Notes: generated by a model from the letters alone, not told the origin. A stretch of 64,000 bases of DNA from Brevundimonas intermedia (GCF_027922165.1 NZ_BSFD01000001.1:328883-392882); one strand, 5' to 3'; counted from the first letter of the stretch, positions 1 through 8,397 are shown. Numbers and translations are program-made.

Positions 1-2
1 TG

Positions 3-863
3 ACGCCAGAGTGGGAAATGAAGATGGAATATGTCCTGGCCGACGGCCTGGACCGCCCCCGCTTCGACCGCACGGACCGCATCGCCGCCTTCGCCGCCGC
101 CAACGGCATGGCCCTGCACGGCCACACCCTGATCTGGTACGCGCAAGGCAAAGAAGTGTTCGAGGGCCTGTCCGGCGCCGCCTTCGACCGCGCCTTCGAC
201 GGCTATATCGCCGCCATGGCCGGTCGCTACCGCGGCAAGGTCCGCAGCTGGGACGTGGTCAACGAACCGATCCTCGACGACGGCTCGGGCCTGCGTGACT
301 GCCACTGGAGCGCCCGCTACGGCCACGACGGCTACATCCTGCGCGCCTTCGAACAGGCCCGGCTCGCCGATCCCGAGGCCGTCCTGTTCCTCAATGAATA
401 CAATCAGGAATCCATCCCGGCCAAGGGCGCCCAGTTCCTGAAACTGGTCGAACGCCTGCTAAAGGCCGGCTGTCCGCTCCAGGGTCTGGGGCTTCAGTCC
501 CACCTGTGGATCGACGTGAAGGAAGGGGCCATAGCCGCCTACATGCGCGAGATCGCCCAGTTCGGCCTGCCGATCCACATCTCCGAACTGGACTGCACCC
601 TGCGCACCGACAACCGGCTGGATCTGCGCTCCCAGGCCGACCGGCTGGCGCTTCAGACCGCCCGCGTCACCGAGATGGCCGAGGCCTTCATGGCCCTGCC
701 TCCGGCCCAGCGGTTCGCCTTCACCGTCTGGGGCCTGCGCGACACCGACAGCTGGCATCGCCAGGGCGACAAGGACGACGGCCGCGACAAGCCCCTGCCC
801 TTCGACAGTTTCGGCCGGCCCAATCCGATGGCCGCCGCCTTGGCGACGGCGTTCCAGCGGTAG
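3..863 (+). CDS. Endo-1,4-beta-xylanase, GH10 (5' end missing)
   Basis: This is the C-terminal part of a glycoside hydrolase family 10 xylanase, which cuts internal beta-1,4 linkages of xylan with retention of configuration. The reading frame is open to the left window edge: the first codons read TPEWEMKME, matching the family TPENEMKW block, so the apparent ATG at 18 is internal. Visible landmarks are HGHTLIW, the acid/base glutamate in WDVVNEP and the nucleophile glutamate in ISELD. The frame closes at a TAG. The N-terminus, including any signal peptide, lies outside the window, so location is inferred (normally secreted or periplasmic). A palindromic repeat follows immediately. The GH3 glucosidase near 23-25 kb could act on related oligosaccharides but is not linked. 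Confidence 0.93.
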   Translation, partial: TPEWEMKMEYVLADGLDRPRFDRTDRIAAFAAANGMALHGHTLIWYAQGKEVFEGLSGAAFDRAFDGYIAAMAGRYRGKVRSWDVVNEPILDDGSGLRDCHWSARYGHDGYILRAFEQARLADPEAVLFLNEYNQESIPAKGAQFLKLVERLLKAGCPLQGLGLQSHLWIDVKEGAIAAYMREIAQFGLPIHISELDCTLRTDNRLDLRSQADRLALQTARVTEMAEAFMALPPAQRFAFTVWGLRDTDSWHRQGDKDDGRDKPLPFDSFGRPNPMAAALATAFQR

Positions 864-866
864 GGC

Positions 867-1028
867 CTCTCTCCCTCCCACTGCGGGGGAGGGGCGTCGC
901 GCAGCGACGGGGTGGGGGCGGCAGGGCGAAGTCGCACGGATCTGTCGAAGTCAGCGCTCGGTCACCCGGCCCTTCCCACCCGGCTTCGGCTCCGCCTTCG
1001 CCCCCCTCCCCCGCAGGGGGAGGGAGAA
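867..1028. repeat. Palindromic intergenic repeat, family A, copy 1
   Basis: A 160-base element bounded by arms of the type CTCCCTCCC(N)CTGCGGGGGAGGG and its reverse complement. Internal blocks are GCGTCGCGCAGCGACGGGGTGGGGGCGGCAGGGCG on one side and a CCCACCCGGCTTCGGCTCCGCC stretch on the other. Closely similar elements occur near 9.8, 12.5, 13.1 and 50.5 kb. It separates the xylanase end from the ctrA terminator. Confidence 0.9.
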
Positions 1029-1033
1029 ACGCA

Positions 1034-1061
1034 AAACGCCCGCCGTTTCCGGCGGGCGTTT
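1034..1061. terminator. Bidirectional intrinsic terminator after ctrA
   Basis: A perfect 12-base-pair stem (1034-1045 with 1050-1061) closes a TTTC loop. On the minus strand the stem ends in GCGTTTTGCG, giving a short U-run after the ctrA stop at 1085. On the plus strand it ends in GTTTC. It most likely ends ctrA transcription. Confidence 0.8.
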
Positions 1062-1084
1062 CAAACTTGCAGACCCTCGAAGGG

Positions 1085-1786
1085 TCAGGCGGCGACGCTG
1101 TTGCCGGCTTCGGCCGGGTCGCGCAACACATAGCCGCGGCCCCAGACGGTCTCGATATAGTGTTTGCCGTCGGCGGCGGTGGCCAGCTTCTTGCGCAGCT
1201 TGCAGATGAAGACGTCGATGATCTTCAGCTCGGGCTCGTCCATGCCGCCATACAGGTGGTTCAGGAACATTTCCTTGGTCAGGGTCGTGCCCTTGCGGAG
1301 CGAGAGCAGCTCCAGCATCTGGTATTCCTTGCCCGTCAGGTGCACGCGGTGACCGTTCACCTCCACCGTCTTGGCGTCCAGGTTCACGGCGATCTCTCCG
1401 GTGTGGATGATGGCCTGGGCGTGACCCTTGGAGCGGCGGACCACGGCGTGGGTGCGCGCGATCAGTTCGTCCTTGTGGAAAGGCTTGGTCAGGTAGTCGT
1501 CGGCGCCGCCGCCGAAGGTCTTGACCTTGGTTTCGATCTCGTGGCTGCCAGACAGGATCATGACAGGCGTATTGATCTTGCCGACGCGCAGCTGGCGCAG
1601 AACCTCAAGACCGCTCATGTCCGGCAGGTTCAGGTCCAGCAGAATGAGGTCGTAGTCATAGATCTTACCCAGATCGATGCCTTCTTCGCCCAGGTCGGTC
1701 GTATAGACATTGAAGCCTTCCGACTTAAGCATCAGCTCGATGCTTTGGGCAGTTGCGTGATCGTCTTCAATCAACAGGACGCGCAT
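1085..1786 (-). CDS. ctrA: Cell-cycle response regulator CtrA
   Basis: OmpR/PhoB-type response regulator that controls the Caulobacterales cell cycle: it binds TTAA-containing sites, blocks replication initiation and activates flagellar, pilus and division genes. The receiver domain (about residues 1-120) has the acidic pair Asp8-Asp9, the phospho-acceptor Asp51 ([10 protein letters not shown]) and Lys in YLTKPFH. A winged-helix output domain follows (about 125-225) with the [14 protein letters not shown] recognition region. The protein ends in Ala-Ala, like the ClpXP degradation tail of the Caulobacter protein. The ATG at 1786 was chosen over an upstream in-frame codon because GGAGG at 1793-1797 lies just ahead of it; this gives 233 residues against 231 in C. 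crescentus. Confidence 0.97.
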   Translation of the reverse strand: MRVLLIEDDHATAQSIELMLKSEGFNVYTTDLGEEGIDLGKIYDYDLILLDLNLPDMSGLEVLRQLRVGKINTPVMILSGSHEIETKVKTFGGGADDYLTKPFHKDELIARTHAVVRRSKGHAQAIIHTGEIAVNLDAKTVEVNGHRVHLTGKEYQMLELLSLRKGTTLTKEMFLNHLYGGMDEPELKIIDVFICKLRKKLATAADGKHYIETVWGRGYVLRDPAEAGNSVAA

Positions 1787-2153
1787 TCGTGCCCCTCCAG
1801 GCAAAAGCTTTGCGGTAACCACCCAGCCGCACGACCGGGTAACCTTGTTCGCAGGTTAAGACCCGAAAACCTTAAGAAGGGTTAATGCCGGGCGATTGAG
1901 TCGTTCCTAAGCTGATTTGCGAATCGCCGTCGAGAGTCCGGAGTCAATGATTCGAAATTTATTAACCATATTCGCCGCCCGCCGCTTCTGATCGCCACCG
2001 CCTCACCCGCCCCGCGCTCACAATCCCCACGTCGCAACCTCAAGTCCGCAAAGGCCGCACGTCCGCTTCTGACGTTTGATAGGACGATATTCCTATCACA
2101 GGCGCCCGCCGATCTAGGATGGGGCATCTAAGGTTTGTGATGGGAGGCATGTG
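1787..2153. other. Divergent intergenic region ctrA / DnaA-like regulator
   Basis: No gene was found in these 367 bases. The ctrA-proximal part holds the ctrA Shine-Dalgarno sequence, TTAA half sites and the GANTC cluster. The part nearest 2154 holds a GGGAGG ribosome site at 2142-2147 for the rightward gene. The AT content of 1945-1970 is clearly above the surroundings, as expected of a promoter core. Confidence 0.7.
1856..1969 (-). promoter_or_regulatory. ctrA upstream control region with clustered GANTC sites
   Basis: Five GANTC sequences (the CcrM methylation target) lie within 56 bases at 1898, 1921, 1934, 1941 and 1949, about 110-170 bases upstream of the ctrA start. CtrA-type half sites surround them: TTAA at 1856, 1872 and 1882 (the last two spaced by 6) and TTAACCAT at 1962-1969. 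In C. crescentus ctrA promoter P1 is controlled by CcrM methylation with GcrA, and P2 by CtrA itself. The same layout is inferred here. The region may also serve the divergent gene starting at 2154. Confidence 0.75.
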
Positions 2154-2507
2154 ATGCTGGAGGAATACAGGGCGCCGGTCGGCGACGACGATCGGCGCAA
2201 GGCGGGTCTGGCCATACATCTGGTGGCGGTGCGCACCAGCGCCCTGCCCGAGCGAATGACGGCGCGCGGGCGCTTGGACCCGCTCAGCTCCCGCGCCCGC
2301 CGCATGGCCATGTATTTGTCCCATGTGGCCTTTGGCTGGACGCTGGAGCGGGTGGGCCATGTCTTCGGCGTAAACCGCGCCACCGCCGGAGCCGCCTGCC
2401 GCTGGGCCGAGGACGAGCGCGACGTGCGCGAGGTCGACGATCTGCTGAACCAGTTGGAGGCCTGTATCTCGGGCCTCTATGCGCCGCGCGCGGAACGTCA
2501 GCCATGA
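2154..2507 (+). CDS. Small DnaA-domain-IV-like helix-turn-helix protein
   Basis: A 117-residue protein whose middle resembles the DNA-binding domain IV of the replication initiator DnaA: SRARRMAMYLSHVAFGWTL, then VGHVFGVNRATAGAACRWAED, lining up with the RqiAMYL and eIG..FGgRDHtTV blocks. The GRDHTTV motif that reads DnaA boxes is replaced by GVNRATA, so its target sequence is probably different. It has no AAA+ ATPase domain. The ATG at 2154 was chosen over the GTG three bases earlier because GGGAGG at 2142-2147 gives a six-base spacing. It is divergent from ctrA and overlaps the next gene by ATGA. Its role is not known; a DNA-binding regulator is inferred. Confidence 0.8.
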   Translation: MLEEYRAPVGDDDRRKAGLAIHLVAVRTSALPERMTARGRLDPLSSRARRMAMYLSHVAFGWTLERVGHVFGVNRATAGAACRWAEDERDVREVDDLLNQLEACISGLYAPRAERQP

Positions 2508-3217
2508 GCCGATCCGTTGAACGCGCCCGCGCCCTCCTGGACAGATCAGGGGCTTGGTTGGCGGCCGAGAACGGGGTCTACGCCCTGCGTCTGGGGCCCG
2601 ACCGACGCGGCCGCATCAGCCTGACCCTGGCCGAGCCCGAGTTCCGCGCCCTGATCGACCGTCCCGGCCTGCGCCGCCGCCCCCAGGGGGGATGGACCGC
2701 TCGCCCCGCCGCGCCCGAAACAGGCTCGAACCCGCAGCCCGGACGCCCCGGAGTCATCGACGGCCAACGCGACCTGATCGGCCCCGACGGCCGGATGACG
2801 CGCCACGCCGCCAATCTGGGCGAAAGCCCGATCGCCTGGCTGGCCCGCCGCAAGGACGCCGTGGGCCGCCCCTGGCTGTCCCCGGCTCAGGCCGCCGCCG
2901 GCGAACGCCTGCGGGCCGACATCGAACAGGCCCGCTCCGGCCCGTCTCTGACCATGCGCTGGGACGCCCTGCCCCGGGTCGGGTCGGGATCGGCCGAACG
3001 GTTCGAGCCCGGCGACCGCGCCCTGAGCGCCGCCCGACGGGTCGAAGAGGCCCTGCGCGCCGTCGGCCCCCGCCTGCGCCCGATGCTGACCCGGATCTGC
3101 GTCCATGGCGACAGTCTGAAACTGGCCGAAACAGGCCTCGGTCTGCGCCGCCGCCAAGGCAAGACACTGCTCAAACAGGCTTTGGAGGCTCTGGCCGAAC
3201 ACTACGGGATCGGGTGA
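2504..3217 (+). CDS. DUF6456 domain protein
   Basis: A 237-residue protein, translationally coupled to the DnaA-like gene (ATGA overlap). The N-terminal third is variable. The central block SPIAWLARRKDAVGRPWLSPAQAAAGERL and the C-terminal block with ICVHGDSLKLAE and KTLLKQALEALAEHYG are the conserved parts of DUF6456, a family common in alphaproteobacteria. The C-terminal pattern resembles a helix-turn-helix with an AEHY end, so DNA binding is possible but unproven. No catalytic motif is seen. The tight coupling suggests that the two proteins work together. Confidence 0.8.
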   Translation: MSRSVERARALLDRSGAWLAAENGVYALRLGPDRRGRISLTLAEPEFRALIDRPGLRRRPQGGWTARPAAPETGSNPQPGRPGVIDGQRDLIGPDGRMTRHAANLGESPIAWLARRKDAVGRPWLSPAQAAAGERLRADIEQARSGPSLTMRWDALPRVGSGSAERFEPGDRALSAARRVEEALRAVGPRLRPMLTRICVHGDSLKLAETGLGLRRRQGKTLLKQALEALAEHYGIG

Positions 3218-3312
3218 GGCTGTCCCGCGCCGCCGGATCGTGTCGAGGGTCTTTGAAACCACTCCGAGGTTGCGACGTTCATCGACCACGATTCCCTACA
3301 GGAGATGCGTCG

Positions 3313-4053
3313 ATGTCCCGCCCCCTGGCCTGCGCTGTATCGACACTCATGCTGGCGACGGCGCTGCCGGCGTCCGCCCAGACGCCTTCCTCCCTGAACG
3401 ATCTGGTCGGCGCCCGCGCCGGTCAGGCCGAGGGCGAGCTGACCCGTCGCGGCTACCAGACCACGGATCGGTCCGAGGTCGTCGGCGACGGTCGCATGAC
3501 CTATTGGCGGCGCGGCGATGATTGCGTGTCCATTATGACGCGTGACGGCCGCTACGCCTCGATCAACCAGGCGGGCCGCAGCGAATGCGGGTCGGGCGGG
3601 TCGGATCGGTCCAACGCCACGGCGATCGCGGCAGGTGTGGCCATCGTCGGTCTGGCCGCCGCCATCGCCGCCCACAACAACCGCCACCGCGACGCCGATT
3701 CCGATCACGACCGGGAATACCAACGCGGCTATGAGGCCGCCCTGCACGGCGCAGACTATGACGCCCGCCATGAGACCGAGGGCTATCACGAAGGCTTCCT
3801 GGCCGGTGAAGACGAAGGCCGGAACCGCCGTCACGCCAACAGCAGCTGGATGCAGACCGCCCCCTATGCGGCGCGCCAGGCCTGCGCGCGTCGCGCCGAC
3901 GAGTTCCAGAACCGCCCCTATGGCTCCAGCGTGCCCATCGGCGTGCGCGACCTCGGTCGCGGAGACTACGAGCTGACCATGGCGACGGGTTCGTATCGTT
4001 CGCGCTGCACCGTCTCGGCCTCAGGCGACGTCCGCGCCATGGAACCTTACTGA
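3313..4053 (+). CDS. Secreted glycine-zipper-like hypothetical protein
   Basis: A 246-residue protein with a clear Sec signal peptide (MSRPLACAVSTLMLATALPASAQ, cleavage after ASA). The mature part has a short N-terminal region, one hydrophobic segment near residues 100-117 (AIAAGVAIVGLAAAIAA), a charged His/Asp-rich stretch with YQRGYEAALHGADYD and YHEGFLAGEDEG repeats, and a C-terminal domain with two cysteines. The pattern is that of small envelope proteins seen in alphaproteobacteria. AGGAG at 3299-3303 supports the ATG. Function unknown; periplasmic or membrane-attached location is inferred. Confidence 0.75.
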   Translation: MSRPLACAVSTLMLATALPASAQTPSSLNDLVGARAGQAEGELTRRGYQTTDRSEVVGDGRMTYWRRGDDCVSIMTRDGRYASINQAGRSECGSGGSDRSNATAIAAGVAIVGLAAAIAAHNNRHRDADSDHDREYQRGYEAALHGADYDARHETEGYHEGFLAGEDEGRNRRHANSSWMQTAPYAARQACARRADEFQNRPYGSSVPIGVRDLGRGDYELTMATGSYRSRCTVSASGDVRAMEPY

Positions 4054-4057
4054 GACT

Positions 4058-4726
4058 TCACAGGGAGGCGATCGGGATCAGGATCGCCAACAGATAGACC
4101 AGCGCCCGAACCATCGCCCAGACCGCGACGCCCACCCCATTGATGACGGAGAGGTTCAGACGCCGTGAGAACCACCGCGACTGGACGAACAGGAACCACA
4201 GGCTCCCCCCGATCATGATCGCAGCGCCCACCAGATTGGGCAGTTCCGGCCTCTGGAAGACGGCCCCGCCGACCGAGACGAAGGCGACGCAGACGGCCGC
4301 CAGATAGCATTGCGCGTAGAATGGCGCGCGCAGGGTCTCGCGACTGATCCGCCGCTTCTGACGGCGCAGCAGGGTCACGGCGGCCACGAGCGGAATCAGA
4401 CTGAAGGCCAGGGAGCGGAACAGGATCAGGTTCTGTTGCGACGCGTAAACGACCTTCGTCAACTCCGTAGACTCCGGCGCCGGCGGCACGTGCAGGGCCA
4501 GGGAGATCAGATTTGTCAGGACGATGGTCGCCAGCAGGAACAGGGGCGGGCTCAACGTATCGTCATAACGATGCTCCTCGCTGTCGCTCTGTTCGCGGTC
4601 CGAATAGTCCATCGCGGCCAACGGCCCCCGAAGGATCCGCCACAGGGTCAGGGGATAGAAGACCAGCCAGCTGACGGCCTCGAAGAGAAACTCCTCGAAA
4701 CTGCGTAGGATCTTCAGCAGGTCCAT
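4058..4726 (-). CDS. Integral membrane hypothetical protein
   Basis: A 222-residue protein with about five hydrophobic segments: near residues 17-33, 62-80, 105-120, 140-155 and 165-182, with another near the C-terminus. Charged loops such as LLRRQKRRISRETL separate them. It resembles Yip1-like or permease-associated small membrane proteins of alphaproteobacteria, but no diagnostic motif was found. It converges with the secreted protein on its left, with four bases between the stop codons. Function unknown. Confidence 0.7.
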   Translation of the reverse strand: MDLLKILRSFEEFLFEAVSWLVFYPLTLWRILRGPLAAMDYSDREQSDSEEHRYDDTLSPPLFLLATIVLTNLISLALHVPPAPESTELTKVVYASQQNLILFRSLAFSLIPLVAAVTLLRRQKRRISRETLRAPFYAQCYLAAVCVAFVSVGGAVFQRPELPNLVGAAIMIGGSLWFLFVQSRWFSRRLNLSVINGVGVAVWAMVRALVYLLAILIPIASL

Positions 4727-4796
4727 TCCGCCTCACTCCTCCAGACCCGCGATGGTGGTCGGCGCAGAGCCCGGAGGCAAGCGTAGCGGTTTCAGG

Positions 4797-5249
4797 TCAC
4801 CCGGTCGCCGTCCCGTCCGCCGCCATCGCCGCCTCCCGGATCCGCCCCACCATGCTGTTCAGGCCGTTGGCGCGTTGGCGCGTCAGGGCCGAGGGCAGGC
4901 CCAGTCGGTCCAGTGCCGCCTTGGCGTCGAAGGCCAGGATCTCGTCGGGCGTACGGCCGGAATAGAGTTTCAGCAGCAGGGCGATATTGCCCTTCGACAG
5001 GGCGCTGTCACTGTCCGCTGCGAACCACAGACGCCCGCCGTCAGACGCGGTCGCCAGCCAGACCTGGGCCGCGCAGCCCGGCACCTTGTTGGCCTCGACC
5101 CGGTCGGCCTCGTTCAGAGGCGACAGTCCCTTGCCCAGTTCGATCACATATTCGATCCGCTGTTCCCAGTCGCCCAGCAGGTCGAAGTCCTCAGCCAGCT
5201 CCGCCAGAGTCTGGTCCAGGCTTTCGGTCGGGGGCGTGCGATCATTCAT
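4797..5249 (-). CDS. sufE: SufE family sulfur acceptor
   Basis: A 150-residue SufE-like protein. SufE takes the persulfide sulfur from a cysteine desulfurase (SufS) and passes it to the scaffold for Fe-S cluster assembly. The key cysteine is visible in NKVPGCAAQVWL, which matches the family GCQSQVW block. The N-terminal part LAEDFDLLGDWEQRIEYVIELG also fits. The length matches the family. The frame is open far upstream, but that part overlaps divJ on the other strand; the ATG at 5249 gives the normal family N-terminus. It is divergent from divJ, and no other suf gene is nearby. Confidence 0.93.
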   Translation of the reverse strand: MNDRTPPTESLDQTLAELAEDFDLLGDWEQRIEYVIELGKGLSPLNEADRVEANKVPGCAAQVWLATASDGGRLWFAADSDSALSKGNIALLLKLYSGRTPDEILAFDAKAALDRLGLPSALTRQRANGLNSMVGRIREAAMAADGTATG

Positions 5250-5381
5250 GGTCGCCAGATAAGGCGCGCCGCCGTTAACGACAACCGGCCGTTTTGTCCC
5301 CCGGTATTCATGGTGAACGCCCGTCAGCATCTCGCCTGGAACGGGAGCGGCCTCGCGCCGACTCGTCCGTCGGGCTAGGGT

Positions 5382-7157
5382 TTGAGCGAGAAAAACGGCT
5401 TCACGCGCTTGCACGTCCACACCCGACAACCCCGGCAAAGCCTGCCCCCGACGGACGCCCCGCGCCCGTCGACGGCGCCGCCGTCGCTGTCGCCCCCCTC
5501 TTTGGCCGCCCCCAACTTGCTCGCCCCCTCCCTGCTGGCCCCCTCCCTGCTGGCCATGTGGCACGCCTGCTGGGCGGTGGCGGTCTGCTTCACCGCCTTC
5601 ATCGGCGAAAGTCTCGGCGGCCTGCGGGGCGAGGTTCTGGCCGCCCTGGTGATCATGGCCCTGCCCGGCGTCGGCGGGGTGGCCCTGATGGCGCGGGACT
5701 CCGTCGGCCTGCGCTTCGCCCTGATGGCGGCCTGGCTGCTGGCCTCTGTGGCGGCGGCGGGCCTGACGGGCGGCGCGACCGGCGCGGTTCCGGGCCTGCT
5801 GGTCATGCCGCTGGCGGCGGGGATCGCGCTGGATCATCCCCGTATCGGCGACGGCCGACTGACCAAGGTGGGCATCGCCGCTCTGAGCCTGCCCCTGGCG
5901 TCGGGTCTGATCTCGGCCCTGCTGAACGGCGCCGCCCCCCAGCCCCCGGTTCTGGCGGCCCTGTCCGGCCTGCTGGCCCTGGCCGCGACCGCCGCCGCCA
6001 TCCGCCTGACCTGGGGCCAGCGCCAACTTCGGCTGAGCGCCGCCGAGACGAACAGCAGCCGCGTCGAAGCGGTGCTGAACGCCCAGCCGGGCCTGACCCT
6101 GCTGCTCGATCCTGCGGGCCACGCCGTCGCCGCCTGGGGAACGCCCCCCCCGTCCCTGTCGGTCGAGGCCCTGTTTGACCAGGGGCTGATCGCCGCCGTC
6201 CACGCCCCCGACCGTCCCGCCGTCGGCGCCGCCCTGCAACGCGCCCTGGCCGGCCAGCCCGCCGAGATCCTGTTCAGCCCCCGCGTCGCCCTGGACCGCC
6301 GTGTGGTCATGATACTGCGCCGTTTCGACCATGCGGGGGACCGCCCCCAGTTGATCGCCCAGGCCTTCGACGGCACGGCTCAGTTCGCGCGCGAACTGGG
6401 GCTTGAGAGCGCCCGTGTCGAGGCCGAAGCCCAGAGCGCCGGCAAGACCCGCTTCCTCGCCAATATGAGCCACGAACTGCGCACGCCCCTGAACGCCGTG
6501 ATCGGTTTCGCAGACATCATGCGCGAACGCCTGTTCGGCCCCCTGCCCGACCGTTACGCCGGTTACGCCGACTCGATCCACCAGGCCGGCGGCCATCTGC
6601 TGGACCTGATCAACGACGTTCTGGACCTGTCGAAGATCGAGGCGGAACGCTACGAACTGTCGCTGGAAAACCTGGACTCGCGCGACCCCGTCTCGGCCGC
6701 GGTCGCCCTGATCCGCGTCCAGGCCGACGAAAAGGGCGTCGACCTGGCCCCGGTCCTGCCGCCCACCCCTTTGATGGTTCAGGCCGACGCCCGCGCCCTG
6801 AAGCAGATGGCCCTGAACCTGCTGTCCAACGCGCTGAAGTTCACCCCCTCAGGCGGCTCCGTGACCCTGACCCTGGACGGGGTCGGGCCCTATCTGGAGT
6901 TGGTGGTGTCGGACACCGGCGTCGGCATCGCCCCGGAAGACCTGCAACGCATCGGCCGCCCGTTCGAACAGGCCGGCGACGCCGACCAGAAGGCGCGCGG
7001 CACGGGCCTGGGCCTGTCGCTGGTCCGCTCGCTCACCGAACTCCACGGCGGCCGCATGACCATCGACAGCACCCTGGGCGAAGGCACCGCCGTGATGATC
7101 CGCCTGCCGGTGATCCCGGTGGTTGTTCCGGCAGAAACGCCGAGCGAAGCCTCTTAA
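5382..7157 (+). CDS. divJ: Sensor histidine kinase, DivJ-like
   Basis: A 591-residue membrane histidine kinase. The N-terminus is proline-rich with a short duplicated LLAPSLLAPSLLA stretch. About six membrane segments follow (roughly residues 56-215), then a degenerate PAS-like region (about 230-330). The HisKA domain has the H-box FLANMSHELRTPLN (phospho-acceptor His364), and the HATPase_c domain has LLSNALKFTP, DTGVGIAPED and GTGLGLSL. The H-box neighbourhood (RYAGYADSIHQAGGHLLDLINDVLDLSKIE) is strongly like Caulobacter DivJ, the stalked-pole kinase that phosphorylates DivK and so indirectly promotes replication by lowering CtrA activity. It apparently starts at TTG. DivJ rather than PleC is an inference from remembered family similarity. 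Confidence 0.75.
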   Translation: MSEKNGFTRLHVHTRQPRQSLPPTDAPRPSTAPPSLSPPSLAAPNLLAPSLLAPSLLAMWHACWAVAVCFTAFIGESLGGLRGEVLAALVIMALPGVGGVALMARDSVGLRFALMAAWLLASVAAAGLTGGATGAVPGLLVMPLAAGIALDHPRIGDGRLTKVGIAALSLPLASGLISALLNGAAPQPPVLAALSGLLALAATAAAIRLTWGQRQLRLSAAETNSSRVEAVLNAQPGLTLLLDPAGHAVAAWGTPPPSLSVEALFDQGLIAAVHAPDRPAVGAALQRALAGQPAEILFSPRVALDRRVVMILRRFDHAGDRPQLIAQAFDGTAQFARELGLESARVEAEAQSAGKTRFLANMSHELRTPLNAVIGFADIMRERLFGPLPDRYAGYADSIHQAGGHLLDLINDVLDLSKIEAERYELSLENLDSRDPVSAAVALIRVQADEKGVDLAPVLPPTPLMVQADARALKQMALNLLSNALKFTPSGGSVTLTLDGVGPYLELVVSDTGVGIAPEDLQRIGRPFEQAGDADQKARGTGLGLSLVRSLTELHGGRMTIDSTLGEGTAVMIRLPVIPVVVPAETPSEAS

Positions 7158-8011
7158 GCCCGCCCCATCGACAAAAATGCGCGGCCGGCGGCGAAGTCGC
7201 CGGTCTCGAAGCTCGAGCGCGCCACGCTGCCGTCGCGGAACAGGAATTCGACGACGAATATCTCGCGCGGATCCAGGGCCGAGACGGCGTCCGCCGCCGT
7301 AGCGGGGAACAGCCACATCTGCCCCGTCTTGCGTCCCTCGACCAGCAGGCCGGCGTCAGCCGCCTCGACTCCCGCCGCCCAGATCGAGCGACGCTGCGAA
7401 ACCGGCGGCAGTTCGCGCGCCAGCCAGGGCCGGGGCGCCACATTGGCGTCGCGCAGGATGATCCGCACCCCGGTCGGGCGCGACCGCCCGTGCCAGGACA
7501 CCACGGCCGCCAACTGGTCGGGCCGGTCCATCCCGCCGATCACCCCGAACCGCACAGGCGAGGCCCCGGTTCGCGTACCCTGCATCAGTCGCCAGGTCGG
7601 CCGGGCGTAGGCCGCGCGATCTGCGCTCCAACCCGCCCGTTCGCCAGGAAAATTCATCCGCGCCATCCGCGACCAGCCGGAAAAGGCGTCGCGCACCCGG
7701 CCGCTGACCGTCTTCAGATCGGCGGAATCGCACCGCGTCGCCGCCGCCCGCGCCCGGGCCCGCGTCGCCGTATCGGCCAGATCGCGGTCATTGCCCCCCG
7801 CCCGCAGGGCCGCGCCGCGCGCCTGCCAGGCGGCGGCGGTCAGGGCGGCGGTCAGTTGCGGCTGGAAGAGACCACACCGGGCGTTGGCGGCCAGAACGAA
7901 ACTGCGCTCGTAATAGCGATCAACCGGCGCCGCGCCCGCCAGAGTCGGGACGGCGATCAGCGCGGCGGCGATCAGGGCTTGGGTTCGCCGGGTGGAAAGG
8001 CCTATCCTCAT
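7154..8011 (-). CDS. Secreted hypothetical protein
   Basis: A 285-residue protein starting MRIGLSTRRTQALIAAALIAVPTLAGAAP, a typical Sec signal peptide with cleavage after AGA. The mature N-terminal half is alanine/arginine-rich with two cysteines (NARCGLF and ATRCDS). The C-terminal half is beta-rich (GVRIILRDANVAPRP, QMWLFPATA, EIFVVEFLF). No known family was recognised. The stop codon overlaps that of divJ: the four bases TTAA at 7154-7157 hold both convergent stops. An upstream in-frame start at 8029 would only add a non-signal extension. Periplasmic location is inferred. Confidence 0.75.
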   Translation of the reverse strand: MRIGLSTRRTQALIAAALIAVPTLAGAAPVDRYYERSFVLAANARCGLFQPQLTAALTAAAWQARGAALRAGGNDRDLADTATRARARAAATRCDSADLKTVSGRVRDAFSGWSRMARMNFPGERAGWSADRAAYARPTWRLMQGTRTGASPVRFGVIGGMDRPDQLAAVVSWHGRSRPTGVRIILRDANVAPRPWLARELPPVSQRRSIWAAGVEAADAGLLVEGRKTGQMWLFPATAADAVSALDPREIFVVEFLFRDGSVARSSFETGDFAAGRAFLSMGRA

Positions 8012-8067
8012 TCCCCGATCCTGGCACATCCCGCCTTTGGGTCTGGTTTCCGTACAGGGTTAGCGAA

Positions 8068-8397
8068 TTGCTTCTATCCAGCGACCTGTGGGTCAGCGCC
8101 CTGATCCGCCGGGCCGAGATCGAGGGCGCCTATGCGACCGTCGTCAAGAAGGGCGATGACCGCGCCGGCTCGGTCATCGTCAAGGCCTACGACACCTCGA
8201 CCCGCACGGCCAAACTCTACACCGAGGCCTTCGGAAACGACGGCGAACGCCTGTGGATCCAGCCCGTATCCAGCGACAGCGAGTCCGAACTGGACGCCTA
8301 TATCGCCCGCCAGCGCGGCTACGACCCCGACCTCTGGGTGGTCGAGATCGAAGACAAGCAGGGACGGCATTTCATCACGGAGAAGGTGCAGGGGTAG
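8068..8397 (+). CDS. DUF1491 family protein
   Basis: A 109-residue cytoplasmic protein of the DUF1491 family. Conserved blocks are LWVSALIRRAEIEGAYATVVKKGDDRAGSVIVK at the start and the acidic C-terminal motif RQRGYDPDLWVVEIEDKQGRHF. The length fits the family. The frame opens with TTG at 8068; no ATG precedes the conserved part, so a TTG or a nearby alternative start is likely. The family has no established biochemical role. It is divergent from the secreted protein and followed by a palindromic repeat. Confidence 0.85.
   Translation: MLLSSDLWVSALIRRAEIEGAYATVVKKGDDRAGSVIVKAYDTSTRTAKLYTEAFGNDGERLWIQPVSSDSESELDAYIARQRGYDPDLWVVEIEDKQGRHFITEKVQG

Noticed and set aside
5250..6596. Long upstream extension of the SufE frame on the minus strand
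   Set aside because: It overlaps divJ on the opposite strand and is Gln/Gly-rich without similarity; SufE has a normal start at 5249.
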